Positions 47,249 to 56,088 are shown, numbered from the stretch's first letter. The stretch: 56,299 bases of DNA from Gammaproteobacteria bacterium (GCA_024280395.1 JAJRQG010000006.1:1-56299), one strand, 5' to 3'. Numbers and translations: made by a program. The notes: a model not told the origin generated them from the letters alone.

Positions 47249-48757
47249 ATGAGAAAAATTCTATTCACGATACTGGCTACAACACTTTGTTTGTCAACAG
47301 CATTTGCCTTAACTAATCACTCAAAAATCAATAAATTAGACGCAATGATAGTTGCAGGTATGAAGGATTGGAAAGTTCCAGGTCTTGCAGCTGTGGTTGT
47401 TAAAGATGGCAAAGTCGTATTTAAAAAGACTTATGGAGTTAAAGACATTGATACAAAAGAACCTGTCGATGAAGATACTTTATTCAATATGGCCTCAACA
47501 ACCAAAGCACTTATTGCCATCTCATTAGGCATCTTAGTTGACCAGGGCAAGATAAATTGGGAGGACAAGGTCGTTAATCACTTTGCATCGTTCAAACTTT
47601 CTGATTCATACATTACTGCTGATGCACGTGTAAAAGACTTGTTGTCTCACAATTTAGGCATTGGCAATGCAGACCTGTTATGGGTAATAAATAACTTAAC
47701 CACAGCGGAGATAATAAATAAGTTTCAATACGCTGAAAAAAAATACCCTTTACGTGGTGGTTTCCAATACCAAAATATTATGTATGTTGTCGCTGGTGAG
47801 CTGATTGAATCGGTTAGTGGACAACATTGGACGAGGTTTGTAGGTGAAAATATCCTAAAGCCACTGGGGATGACACGTACCCAAACCAAATCAAAGAATA
47901 TCAAAAAAATGGGCAATTATGTTACTCCGCATGTTAATGATTTTGAAGATGGTGTGGTTAAAGTAGGTTACACATTCACTGATCAAATGGGTGCTGCAGG
48001 AATGATTTGGTCTAGCCTTAACGATATCAGTAAATACTTGATATTCCTTGTAAATGATGGAGTGAATCAGTCTGAAACTCTTCTTAAACCAGAAACATTC
48101 CAGTATCTATTCAAGCCTCACTCCCTTTTAACAGACGGAACTGTATACCCCACCAATGTTTTAACCAAACCAAAATGGAATACCTATGGTTTGGGTTGGT
48201 TTCAACAAGACTACCGAGACAGCAAACTTGATTTTCATACCGGAAGTATTTCTGGATTAGTGGCCATTGCAGGGGTAATGCGCGAACATGATATGGCTGT
48301 TTATGTTTTTGCCAACCTTGATCATGCTGAGTTGCGACATGCGATTATGTATAAGGCAATTGATCTTTTTGCTTTCAATGATAATAGCAGGGACTGGCAT
48401 CAAGAAGTGTTTGATTTGTATTCAGGTTTTAAGGAGAAGGCGATTGCATTACTGAACAAACGAAATGAAGATCGTGTTTTGGACACCGAAACTTCATTGT
48501 CATTGGAACAATATGCAGGCAGTTATCAAAATGAAATGTTGGGTGAAATTGAAATAAATGTAAATGATGGGCAGCTGCAAATTGATGTTAACAATTACTT
48601 GTCTTTTGTCGCCAAACATTGGCACTATGATACATTTATAACAAACAAAGACCCCAAGTGGAGGGTTAAATTAATGCTCCAATTTAATTTAAATGAATTG
48701 GGAAAAACAGCTGACCTTAAAATGTTTGGCGAAACGTTTGTAAAAATTGAACAATAA
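47249..48757 (+). CDS. Class C beta-lactamase-family serine hydrolase, exported
   Basis: A 502-residue protein with a signal peptide (about 1-20, TAFA cleavage). The serine-hydrolase fold has the SxxK motif with S83 and K86 (ASTTKA), YxN as Y174-Q-N176, and an HTG in place of KTG near residue 330 (HTGSISG). A C-terminal extension (about 400-502) has a lipocalin-like region typical of the family (SLEQYAGSYQNEMLGEIEI). Such proteins include esterases, D-aminopeptidases and penicillin-binding-protein relatives, so beta-lactam hydrolysis should not be assumed. It sits between recC and recB with gaps of 128 and 121 bp, unrelated to them in function. Confidence 0.9.
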   Translation: MRKILFTILATTLCLSTAFALTNHSKINKLDAMIVAGMKDWKVPGLAAVVVKDGKVVFKKTYGVKDIDTKEPVDEDTLFNMASTTKALIAISLGILVDQGKINWEDKVVNHFASFKLSDSYITADARVKDLLSHNLGIGNADLLWVINNLTTAEIINKFQYAEKKYPLRGGFQYQNIMYVVAGELIESVSGQHWTRFVGENILKPLGMTRTQTKSKNIKKMGNYVTPHVNDFEDGVVKVGYTFTDQMGAAGMIWSSLNDISKYLIFLVNDGVNQSETLLKPETFQYLFKPHSLLTDGTVYPTNVLTKPKWNTYGLGWFQQDYRDSKLDFHTGSISGLVAIAGVMREHDMAVYVFANLDHAELRHAIMYKAIDLFAFNDNSRDWHQEVFDLYSGFKEKAIALLNKRNEDRVLDTETSLSLEQYAGSYQNEMLGEIEINVNDGQLQIDVNNYLSFVAKHWHYDTFITNKDPKWRVKLMLQFNLNELGKTADLKMFGETFVKIEQ

Positions 48758-48838
48758 AACAGACAATAAATAATGCCTATATTTCAAGAATGTTCGTTTG
48801 AAAAGCCTTTTATGAAGAATACTTTCATCCCAAGCCCA

Positions 48839-48855
48839 TTCTCGTATTCTGAGAA
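48839..48855. promoter_or_regulatory. Dyad TTCTC-N7-GAGAA upstream of recB
   Basis: TTCTC (48839-48843), seven bases, GAGAA (48851-48855), followed by TC. It ends 10 bp before TATAAT, covering the -35 region. It matches the recC dyad in arms, spacing and position. Confidence 0.45.
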
Positions 48856-48862
48856 TCTACTC

Positions 48863-48871
48863 TGATATAAT
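48863..48871 (+). promoter_or_regulatory. Extended -10 promoter directly before recB
   Basis: TGATATAAT is a perfect extended -10 (TGnTATAAT). The ATG of recB starts 7 bp after it, so transcription would begin about at the start codon and the mRNA would be leaderless or nearly so. There is no Shine-Dalgarno. Confidence 0.55.
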
Positions 48872-48878
48872 CCAATTA

Positions 48879-51800
48879 ATGAAAATATTTGATTTATATA
48901 CCGCAAACTTAAATGGCACCAAGCTGATTGAAGCCAGTGCAGGCACAGGTAAGACATTTACCTTGTCTGGCTTGTATATCCGTTATATTGTTGAAAAAAA
49001 ATTGCTACCAGAAAATATATTGGTACTGACCTTTACTAAGGCTGCTACAGCAGAACTAAAAACCCGGTTGCGTGAGCAATTAATAGAGTGTAAAAACCAT
49101 TTGTTGGATATTGAATCGGTTAACAGCGATAACAAGCAACTCTATGAATTGTACGAAAGCTATAAATCACAATCATCTGCGCTTAAATACATTGAACTGG
49201 CGCTTATTTGCTTTGATCAAGCTTCTATCTATACCATTAATGGGTTTTGTCAAAAAGTGATTGACGATTATAATAGCGATTGTGGTTCACCTGTTTTTCA
49301 AGAATTGATCAATAAAAAAGCCATGGTCAAAAAATTTGTCTATGAGTTTTGGAGAATACAACAAAAGAATGTTCATATCGAGTTTCTTACCTGTATCCCT
49401 TCGATAGATGATGTGATCAAGAAAATAGATGGTCTGCTTAATAAAAGTCATTATCAGCAAGTAGTGCCTGAGATTGATTGGTCAGATACAGGAAACCTAC
49501 ACAAAGAACATTGGAATTTAGCCAAAAAATGGGAACTACATAAAAATGAATTACTAGACTATATGCTTTCTGGTGACTTTAATGGTACTGTTTATAAGGC
49601 ATCAAAAAGGCAAGTATATCATGATGACATGAAGCAATTTTTCATGGGTTATGAGGGCAGTGTATTAAAGTTCTGTGCAAGCTATATCGAAAGCAAACTT
49701 GGCAAGAAAAATACCTTAAAACCCATGCCACAATTTTTTGTGGACTTTGAATTGTTCTACAATAAAATATTCTATGCCTATGATTCTGGTAAACCCGGTA
49801 ACAATTTGGTCGTCAGCTATATGTATGAATGTTTCAACTATGTCCAACATCAATTGGCGAAGTTACTGAACCAACAGGGCATGTATGATTATTCTGATCA
49901 AATAAAAGTGGTTCACCGTGGCATTAACAACCACCCAAATCTTGTGGATAAAATTGCCAGTCAATGGCAATGCGTTATGGTTGATGAGTTTCAAGATACC
50001 GACAGTATGCAGCTTGAAATATTTGATCGGTGTTTTAATGATGGCAAACATGATTTGATTTATGTCGGTGATCCCAAGCAGGCAATTTATGATTTTAGAG
50101 GTGCGGATGTTTTTGTTTATAATCAAGCCAAACAATTGGTTCAAGAACAGTTCAACCTTGCGACAAACTGGAGAAGCAGTGATAAGCTATTGGCAGCGAC
50201 CAATGGAATGTTTGATTTCGATAATTCCTTCACGTTTCCCTGGTTGACATTTTGCCCTTCATCGCCCAAATCTGATCAAGAAAAGCAACTGCAAGATATT
50301 TATTCTCCAGTTGTATTGATCGATTGTGTGCAACAAGACAGAAATCAATCACTTGCGAATGAAATTAAACGATTTCTAGTGGAAGCCAAGGTTAACCAAG
50401 AAGCAATAAAGGCTGAAAATTGTGTGATACTGGTCAATAGCAATAATATGGCCGTCGAATTGTATGAGTTTCTTCTGTCTCAAGACATTGGTGTAAGTTT
50501 GTGGAGTGATTCAGGTGTTTTTTCTACAACAAGTGCCAAACAATTGTACTACCTCATTCGCGCCATTAACTACCCCAGTCGAAGCAATATTTTTACCACA
50601 TTGCATGGCCTGTTTTTTTCTATAGGTTTGGATCAATTGCAACAACTTGACAGCGAAGAATATGTGGCTCAGTTTGTAAACTACCGACTACAAAGTCACA
50701 ACAGCAGTATTATCTATGTTATACAAAGCTTATTGAATGAAAAGCAAGTGGCTAACAAACTATTACAACGCCTTGATGGAGAGAGGCATTACACCGATTT
50801 GCAGCATTTATTGGAGCTTCTACAACAGCAAGTTGACTTGGGTAGCAATAGCAATCAATTAGAGCAATGGCTGGCTTTACAAGTACAGCAAGTTGAATAT
50901 TTAGAAGAAGACGATCAACGCAAAAGACGCGTCGAAAGTGATGGCAAGAAAATTTCCATCATGACTGTTCACAAGTCCAAAGGGCTAGAGTTTGACCATG
51001 TTTTTATTCCTTATGCTGACAAAATAAACGACAATACTCCACGCAACAATATTAACTTGCGAGCTTGTTTGGCCACGCATGATGACAACAATCTGGGAAA
51101 ACTTTATTGGAAACACAGTCAAACAGCACAAAACAGTTATCTAAAGGAAAAAAGGGCCGAGAATATCCGCAACTTATATGTTGCCATTACCCGTGCCAAA
51201 TACCGTGTCTATTTGGGCATTGATAGAAGCAATGAAAAAGCATATGCAAAATTGCCCATTGCAAAACTAATCAACCACTTTGAATCAAATCAAAATGCAT
51301 GTTCGATTGTGAGCAATCAAAAGGTTTGTACTCAATCGATACAGCAGCCAGAAGTTAAGTTAGAAAACCCAGCAGTATTTCATAGAAGATTAGATAAACC
51401 TCAATCTATTTACAGTTTCTCAGCTTTAAGCAAAAAACAAAACGTTTCATATGAGAGCCCAGATGAAAATTTAGAAGATCAACCTGTTGAACTGGATTAC
51501 AACAATTATTTTCAATTCCCCAAAGGCGCAAAAAGTGGCACCATGCAACATGAAATATTGGAAAACCTCAATTTCAATGCCAATATTACAGAGATTGAAA
51601 CAGAAGTGAAGATTCAACTCAAGCGCAATAACTATGATATCAAGTGGCAAGATTGTTTAAGCCAACAAATCCATAGAATTCTAAATACTCAGTTATGGCT
51701 AAATGGCGCAAAATTATCTGAGATCACGAACCACGTAGATGAAATGGAGTTTATGTTGCCGGTGGGTTCAATTAATAACCTTAATATCTCACAATGGTTG

Positions 51801-52196
51801 TCAATACACAGAGCCAGGCCAACAGAATTTCTGCAAGACAACTTGCATGGCTATCTAACAGGTTTTATTGATTTGGTATTTGAGTTTAACGATAAGTTCT
51901 ATGTTGTTGATTATAAAAGCAACTATTTGGGCATGGAGTACCAAAACTATGACAACCAAGGATTGCAAGAAGCAATAGAACACCACTACTATGATCTACA
52001 GTATTTGCTTTACAGCGTCGCTTTGGTTAAATACCTGAGAAATAAGTTTAATAATTTTGACTATGACCAGCATTTTGGTGGAATTGCTTATGTCTTCACC
52101 CGTGGCATAAATTCCGAAGCAGGACAGGGCATATATACCAATAAACCCAACAGAGAACTCATTGAAGCCATGATGGAGAAGTTTGATGTTAGTTGA
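48879..52196 (+). CDS. recB: Exodeoxyribonuclease V subunit beta (RecB)
   Basis: A 1105-residue SF1 helicase-nuclease. Walker A EASAGTGKT (about 18-26), helicase motif II VDEFQDTD (about 368-375), motif III GDPKQAIYDFRGAD, motif V/VI with MTVHKSKGLEFDHVFIP (about 690-706) and NLYVAITRAKYRVYLG (about 766-781). The C-terminal nuclease has GFIDLVFEFNDKFYVVDYKSN (about 990-1010) with the D-x(n)-DYK catalytic set. It unwinds and digests duplex ends in RecBCD. recD overlaps it by 11 bp. Confidence 0.96.
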   Translation: MKIFDLYTANLNGTKLIEASAGTGKTFTLSGLYIRYIVEKKLLPENILVLTFTKAATAELKTRLREQLIECKNHLLDIESVNSDNKQLYELYESYKSQSSALKYIELALICFDQASIYTINGFCQKVIDDYNSDCGSPVFQELINKKAMVKKFVYEFWRIQQKNVHIEFLTCIPSIDDVIKKIDGLLNKSHYQQVVPEIDWSDTGNLHKEHWNLAKKWELHKNELLDYMLSGDFNGTVYKASKRQVYHDDMKQFFMGYEGSVLKFCASYIESKLGKKNTLKPMPQFFVDFELFYNKIFYAYDSGKPGNNLVVSYMYECFNYVQHQLAKLLNQQGMYDYSDQIKVVHRGINNHPNLVDKIASQWQCVMVDEFQDTDSMQLEIFDRCFNDGKHDLIYVGDPKQAIYDFRGADVFVYNQAKQLVQEQFNLATNWRSSDKLLAATNGMFDFDNSFTFPWLTFCPSSPKSDQEKQLQDIYSPVVLIDCVQQDRNQSLANEIKRFLVEAKVNQEAIKAENCVILVNSNNMAVELYEFLLSQDIGVSLWSDSGVFSTTSAKQLYYLIRAINYPSRSNIFTTLHGLFFSIGLDQLQQLDSEEYVAQFVNYRLQSHNSSIIYVIQSLLNEKQVANKLLQRLDGERHYTDLQHLLELLQQQVDLGSNSNQLEQWLALQVQQVEYLEEDDQRKRRVESDGKKISIMTVHKSKGLEFDHVFIPYADKINDNTPRNNINLRACLATHDDNNLGKLYWKHSQTAQNSYLKEKRAENIRNLYVAITRAKYRVYLGIDRSNEKAYAKLPIAKLINHFESNQNACSIVSNQKVCTQSIQQPEVKLENPAVFHRRLDKPQSIYSFSALSKKQNVSYESPDENLEDQPVELDYNNYFQFPKGAKSGTMQHEILENLNFNANITEIETEVKIQLKRNNYDIKWQDCLSQQIHRILNTQLWLNGAKLSEITNHVDEMEFMLPVGSINNLNISQWLSIHRARPTEFLQDNLHGYLTGFIDLVFEFNDKFYVVDYKSNYLGMEYQNYDNQGLQEAIEHHYYDLQYLLYSVALVKYLRNKFNNFDYDQHFGGIAYVFTRGINSEAGQGIYTNKPNRELIEAMMEKFDVS

Positions 52197-53661
52197 ACAA
52201 ATCAGAACCTTCATTCAATCGTTGACCTCCAATCCCAAAGTTGTAGAACTGGTCTTGCAAGTTCAACAACAATTGGAAAAAGGACATACTGCAATCCAAT
52301 TCAATGAAACCCTAGAAGATGAATTAATCAGTTCTGATGGTGACCATGGTTATATTGTCCAACAGGGTAAGTTAGCTGGATTCAGACGTTTCTTTAATCA
52401 GGAAAAAGCAATAGCAGCTGATTTTAACAACTCTCAATCAATAGAAAATAATCCAGATGAGATAAAAAAAGCCATAGAATATGTTTGTCAGACTTTGGAA
52501 TTGCCTGTGATTGAAGCACAACAAAATGAACAAGACAAACAATGGCAAGCAAGTTTAGAGTTTTTAGCACACAGTCGATACATACTCAGCGGTGGACCAG
52601 GTACCGGAAAAACAACCACAGTTGTTCGCATGTTAATGATGTTTAGCTATTTAAACCCCGATGCAAAAATTGCACTGGCCGCTCCAACAGGAAAAGCCGC
52701 CAACCGCATGATGCAAAGCATCAATAACCTCTTGCCCAAAGACAAACCACAAACTGCCCAAACACTGCACCGATTATTGGGATTCAATCAACAAAAAAAT
52801 ACTGTTAAATACAACAAAAACAACCCATTGCCTTATGATTTAATCATCATTGATGAAGCATCCATGCTAGATGTGACTATCGCCTATCGCATCATACAGG
52901 CATTGAAACCCTCTGCCCAATTGTTACTCATCGGTGACAGAAACCAGCTACCATCGGTAGAACCTGGCAATGTTTTTGCCGATTTATGCGGCATGGCCAA
53001 ATTAAATTACAAAGAACTTATTGAAAATTTCCGTTTCAGTCAAGATTCAATCATTTCTATGTTATGCGTGAGTTTAATCAATCAAGATTTGGAAACATTT
53101 AATCAGTATCATCAACACAAAAATCCACAATCAAGAGATGAAAAACACAAAGCCATGCAAGACTGGACGGATATGACTGGAACAGAATCTGCCATTATTT
53201 TATCCCCGATAAAATACGGCAGAGATTCGGTAACAGAATTGAATGAATTGGTCATGCAGATTTTATACAAAAACAACAAACTTAACCAAGGCATGCCAAT
53301 TATAGTCAGTAAAAATGATTATGCTCTCAATGTATTTAACGGAGACATTGGACACCTACACCTAAAGAATAACCAATGGTTTGCCAATTTCAATATCCAA
53401 GGTAGCCAAAAGAGTATAAACCTAGACGCGATAAATGGCTGGCAAGCAGCCCACGCCATAACCATACATAAATCACAAGGATCCGAATACGATCATGTAT
53501 TAATCGTATTGCCCAATGATCTAGAGCTTGAAATATTAACTTCATCATTATTATACACAGCAATTAGCCGTGCCAGAAAGTCCATAACCATCTGGTCAAG
53601 TCAAAGAATTATCGCCAAAATATTGGCCACAAATGAAAACCGAATGACTTTTTTAATTTAA
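52186..53661 (+). CDS. recD: Exodeoxyribonuclease V subunit alpha (RecD)
   Basis: A 491-residue SF1B helicase. Walker A SGGPGTGKTTT (about 135-144), APTGKAANRM (motif Ia), Walker B IIDEASMLD (about 223-231), motif III GDRNQLPSVEPG, and the C-terminal ITIHKSQGSEYDHVLIVLP and YTAISRARKSITIW. It is shorter than E. coli RecD (608), mainly at the N-terminus, but all motor motifs are present. The ATG at 52186 lies inside the end of recB, so the two are coupled. The stop codon falls within the left arm of the palindromic element that follows. Confidence 0.95.
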   Translation: MLVEQIRTFIQSLTSNPKVVELVLQVQQQLEKGHTAIQFNETLEDELISSDGDHGYIVQQGKLAGFRRFFNQEKAIAADFNNSQSIENNPDEIKKAIEYVCQTLELPVIEAQQNEQDKQWQASLEFLAHSRYILSGGPGTGKTTTVVRMLMMFSYLNPDAKIALAAPTGKAANRMMQSINNLLPKDKPQTAQTLHRLLGFNQQKNTVKYNKNNPLPYDLIIIDEASMLDVTIAYRIIQALKPSAQLLLIGDRNQLPSVEPGNVFADLCGMAKLNYKELIENFRFSQDSIISMLCVSLINQDLETFNQYHQHKNPQSRDEKHKAMQDWTDMTGTESAIILSPIKYGRDSVTELNELVMQILYKNNKLNQGMPIIVSKNDYALNVFNGDIGHLHLKNNQWFANFNIQGSQKSINLDAINGWQAAHAITIHKSQGSEYDHVLIVLPNDLELEILTSSLLYTAISRARKSITIWSSQRIIAKILATNENRMTFLI

Positions 53662-53831
53662 ACCTAAATTCCGATATAGAAAATACGATGATTGCACAAG
53701 CCCTTGATGCACCTAGCAAATCCAGAAAAAACTTCATCATCAATAAGGTGATTTTAGTTTTTCTTGATTTCCCATGCACATCAGTTATTTGCACTCTCAA
53801 ACGCATTTCTATTTCTGGATTTAGGTTAAAT
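53656..53831. mobile_element. MITE-like palindromic element, about 176 bp
   Basis: The left end (53656-53687, ATTTAAACCTAAAT then TCCGATATAGAAAATACG) is an imperfect inverted copy of the right end (53802-53831), about 30 bp with few differences. The interior is itself an imperfect palindrome (AAATCCAGAAAAAAC at 53717-53731 against the reverse complement of AGTTTTTCTTGATTT), so the whole segment folds into one long hairpin. It has no transposase. It abuts recD and precedes the tRNA operon. A degraded insertion sequence or a MITE is the best fit; a single copy is visible. Confidence 0.55.
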
Positions 53832-53862
53832 ACAAATTATTTAAAATAATTAAAAAAAACAG

Positions 53863-53891
53863 TTGACGAGCAGGGGTCAAATCAGCATAAT
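53863..53891 (+). promoter_or_regulatory. Promoter of the tRNA-Ala/tRNA-Glu operon
   Basis: TTGACG (53863-53868) and CATAAT (53886-53891) have a 17-bp spacer, and a GC-containing discriminator follows. It lies 15 bp before tRNA-Ala. A good stable-RNA promoter by eye. Confidence 0.7.
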
Positions 53892-53905
53892 GCTCATTCT
53901 TTCGA

Positions 53906-53981
53906 GGGGCTATAGCTCAGCTGGGAGAGCGCAACACTGGCAGTGTTGAGGTCAGCGGTTCGATCCCGCTTAGCTCCACCA
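53906..53981 (+). tRNA. tRNA-Ala (anticodon GGC)
   Basis: A 76-nt cloverleaf: acceptor GGGGCTA with TAGCTCC, D-arm AGCTCAGCTGGGAGAGC, anticodon stem CAACA/TGTTG with loop CTGGCAG (anticodon GGC), T-arm GCGGTTCGATCCCGC, discriminator A and encoded CCA. It is followed after 46 bp by tRNA-Glu. Confidence 0.95.
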
Positions 53982-54027
53982 ACTTCCCGGCATTAAAAAC
54001 GGGCTAAACTCGAAAAGAAACTGTTGC

Positions 54028-54103
54028 GTCCCCTTCGTCTAGTGGCCTAGGACTCCGCCCTTTCACGGCGGCAACAGGGGTTCGAACCCCCTAGGGGACG
54101 CCA
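54028..54103 (+). tRNA. tRNA-Glu (anticodon TTC)
   Basis: A 76-nt cloverleaf: acceptor GTCCCCT with AGGGGAC, anticodon stem CCGCC/GGCGG with loop CTTTCAC (anticodon TTC), T-arm GGGGTTCGAACCCCC, discriminator G and encoded CCA. The gene is intact, but its 3' half is also the antisense of the end of the recombinase gene, showing it is an integration target. Confidence 0.95.
54063..54103. other. Probable attachment site (attL or attR) in the 3' part of tRNA-Glu
   Basis: The 3' half of tRNA-Glu from about the anticodon to CCA overlaps the last 13 codons of the recombinase gene. In such elements the att core lies in this part of the tRNA and is duplicated at the far end, which is outside the window. 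The exact crossover base cannot be set without that copy. Confidence 0.6.
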
Positions 54104-55616
54104 TCTCTTTTACACCGTCTTTTATAGTATCTAACACCTTGAAAGGTAAGGATATCTTAGGTGTTCGAAAACCCTCATATCGATGGTAAGTTAAAGGGTC
54201 GGCAAAGACCAATTTTAACGCAGTTCTCTTGTCTTCCAACCTCTTGGAAACCCATAGTTTATAAGGGTTTGAGAGGAAGTTTATAGCGAGTTCGAACATT
54301 GTCTCGTAGGTACGTTGAGGTTTTGACCGTAATTCAGCTTTTTCAGCGATCAAAAGCTTTTCTCTCTCAAGCTTAGTAATCTTTTTTTCATACGCATCAA
54401 TCACACTTTGATTTTCCGAATCGACAATTCTATCAATAAGAAGATTAATTTTACTTTCAGTTGTCTTAATTTGTTTATGCATAGTTTTCACCTGTTCCTT
54501 TGCTTGTGCCCAACGATTTTGCCAAGCATGTTTAAATAAAATAGATGCAACATTAACCAACCCTCTGGATGGTTTCAGTGTTTGAAGCATTTCACCAAAG
54601 TCCTCTTCAATTTTTCTTTTAGGTACAGACTTTCTGTAACTACTGCATTTCTTAGTGTAACAAAGATAGTAAGGGTAGAGCTTCGTTTTACCCTTTGACC
54701 AACAAGCGGTAAGAGGCTTATTACAATCGCCACAATTAACAAAACCACGTAATGGAAAGTCTTCTGATAAATTTCTACGAGCAACGGTTCTAACTGTGTT
54801 ATGGAGACGTTGTTGAATTCGCTCATAAGTTTCAAAACTGATTATTCCTTCATGCTGAGCTTTTTGAAGTGGAATATCCCAGTTAGGCACTTCAATCATT
54901 CCTGCATAGAGTGATTGTTCGAGCAATATTTTAACAAGTTGATGTCTTACTCGTCCAGTTGAAGGATTTTTTGGAAAGTCGGGATGAGTGTCTAAAAATC
55001 GTTTAATTTCAACCTGAGAGTCAAAACGACCAGAAGCAAAACCTTCTAGTGCTTCTTGTAGAATAGAAGCGGCAGGTTCATCTCGAACCAAAACTTTGCC
55101 TCGGCCTCTAACTTGTTCGAAACGGTAGCCTACAGGTTTACGGAACACCCAATATCCATTCATACTTCTTGCGCGCATTCGGTTTACTGTTTGTTCTGCA
55201 TTCTTTTGACGTTGATGTTGAGAAACGCTTGCAAGTAGATTTTCAACCAACACTGAATCGGAATCATCACCAAAATCTACAGATGGAGATTTTAATATGC
55301 CACTGGCACGATCTATGTCACTACGAAGTTGTAAATGTGCTTCAATGCTCCTAGCAAGCCGTGAGATGTCATCAATGATAACTATATGAGGATTTGTCTT
55401 GCGTTTTCTTAGATAGGCAAGCATGGACTTCATAGCGGGTCTAGTGGCTAGTGCGCCAGTAATATCGTCACTGAATACTTCAACAACTTCATATTTCATA
55501 AGTTTAGCATATTCTCGACATCTGGTTTGTTGAGAATTAAGACCATCACCTTTTGAAGTCTGTTTTGCACTTGATACCCGACAATAAATGACGGCTTTTT
55601 GAATATTATCGTTCAT
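54063..55616 (-). CDS. Large serine recombinase (site-specific integrase) at tRNA-Glu
   Basis: A 517-residue protein with all large serine recombinase parts: resolvase catalytic domain (about 7-155) with YCRVSSAKQ and nucleophile S15, plus DDISRLARS; a recombinase domain (about 165-275, GYRFEQVRGRGKV); a zinc ribbon with CGDCNKPL and a C-x(n)-C pair (about 302-335); a coiled coil (about 375-445); and a C-terminal tail. The last 13 residues, MASPRGFEPLLPP, are translated from the antisense of tRNA-Glu, so the stop codon is supplied by the target gene. It overlaps the upstream small gene by 4 bp and is the leftmost gene of the inserted element. Confidence 0.92.
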   Translation of the reverse strand: MNDNIQKAVIYCRVSSAKQTSKGDGLNSQQTRCREYAKLMKYEVVEVFSDDITGALATRPAMKSMLAYLRKRKTNPHIVIIDDISRLARSIEAHLQLRSDIDRASGILKSPSVDFGDDSDSVLVENLLASVSQHQRQKNAEQTVNRMRARSMNGYWVFRKPVGYRFEQVRGRGKVLVRDEPAASILQEALEGFASGRFDSQVEIKRFLDTHPDFPKNPSTGRVRHQLVKILLEQSLYAGMIEVPNWDIPLQKAQHEGIISFETYERIQQRLHNTVRTVARRNLSEDFPLRGFVNCGDCNKPLTACWSKGKTKLYPYYLCYTKKCSSYRKSVPKRKIEEDFGEMLQTLKPSRGLVNVASILFKHAWQNRWAQAKEQVKTMHKQIKTTESKINLLIDRIVDSENQSVIDAYEKKITKLEREKLLIAEKAELRSKPQRTYETMFELAINFLSNPYKLWVSKRLEDKRTALKLVFADPLTYHRYEGFRTPKISLPFKVLDTIKDGVKEMASPRGFEPLLPP

Positions 55617-55873
55617 AGGTCAAAACCTCTTTTTTTACGTTTTTTAACATGGCTCATTTTTTGATTGAATTCGAATCTTAGCGAGTCTTTGGCTTGTTTA
55701 CTAGGATTCATTTGATTTTCCAACAATACAAGCTGGGTAGCCTCGATACCAAAACCTAAATCAACAAAGATTTCAATGACTTTCCAAAGCTCGATTAGTA
55801 GCTCTCGTTTTTGATTAGAAGATAAATTAAACTCTTCTAAGTGTGTCATATATTGATCTAAATTTGGTTTCAT
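55613..55873 (-). CDS. Small protein coupled to the recombinase
   Basis: An 86-residue protein from the ATG at 55873 (a TTG seven codons upstream is less likely). Helical and charged, with a very basic C-terminus (HVKKRKKRGF). It shares an ATGA overlap with the recombinase start, so the two are made together. I do not recognise the family. Position suggests an accessory or directionality factor, but this is inference. Confidence 0.65.
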   Translation of the reverse strand: MKPNLDQYMTHLEEFNLSSNQKRELLIELWKVIEIFVDLGFGIEATQLVLLENQMNPSKQAKDSLRFEFNQKMSHVKKRKKRGFDL

Positions 55874-55962
55874 TTTTATTTCTCTGTTTACCAATTGTTA
55901 ATTCGCTACATCTACCAGTCTATAAGGGATTGGTTAAGTTTCAGTCATTTTTAAGCAGGATT

Positions 55963-55980
55963 AATCTCAAATTTAAGATT
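55963..55980. promoter_or_regulatory. Near-palindrome AATCTCAAATTTAAGATT
   Basis: An 18-bp palindrome centred on AAATTT with one mismatched pair, in the divergent gap between the recombinase unit and the plus-strand partial gene. Candidate operator controlling the element. Confidence 0.3.
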
Positions 55981-56088
55981 GATTTAATCTTTCTATGCTT
56001 AGAAGCATTTTTTGCATTCCCGATTTATCGTTTTAGTAAAGCATGTGCTAAGATTAGCATTTCCACTATTGGTGACACCACGAGGCAT

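Noticed and set aside
47249-48757. Calling the serine hydrolase an antibiotic-resistance beta-lactamase
   Set aside because: It has HTG in place of KTG and a long C-terminal extension, as in esterase or peptidase relatives; resistance cannot be inferred.
53609-53806. Minus-strand open frame of 65 codons between recD and tRNA-Ala
   Set aside because: It lies in the palindromic MITE-like element and overlaps recD; more likely a by-product of the repeat than a gene.
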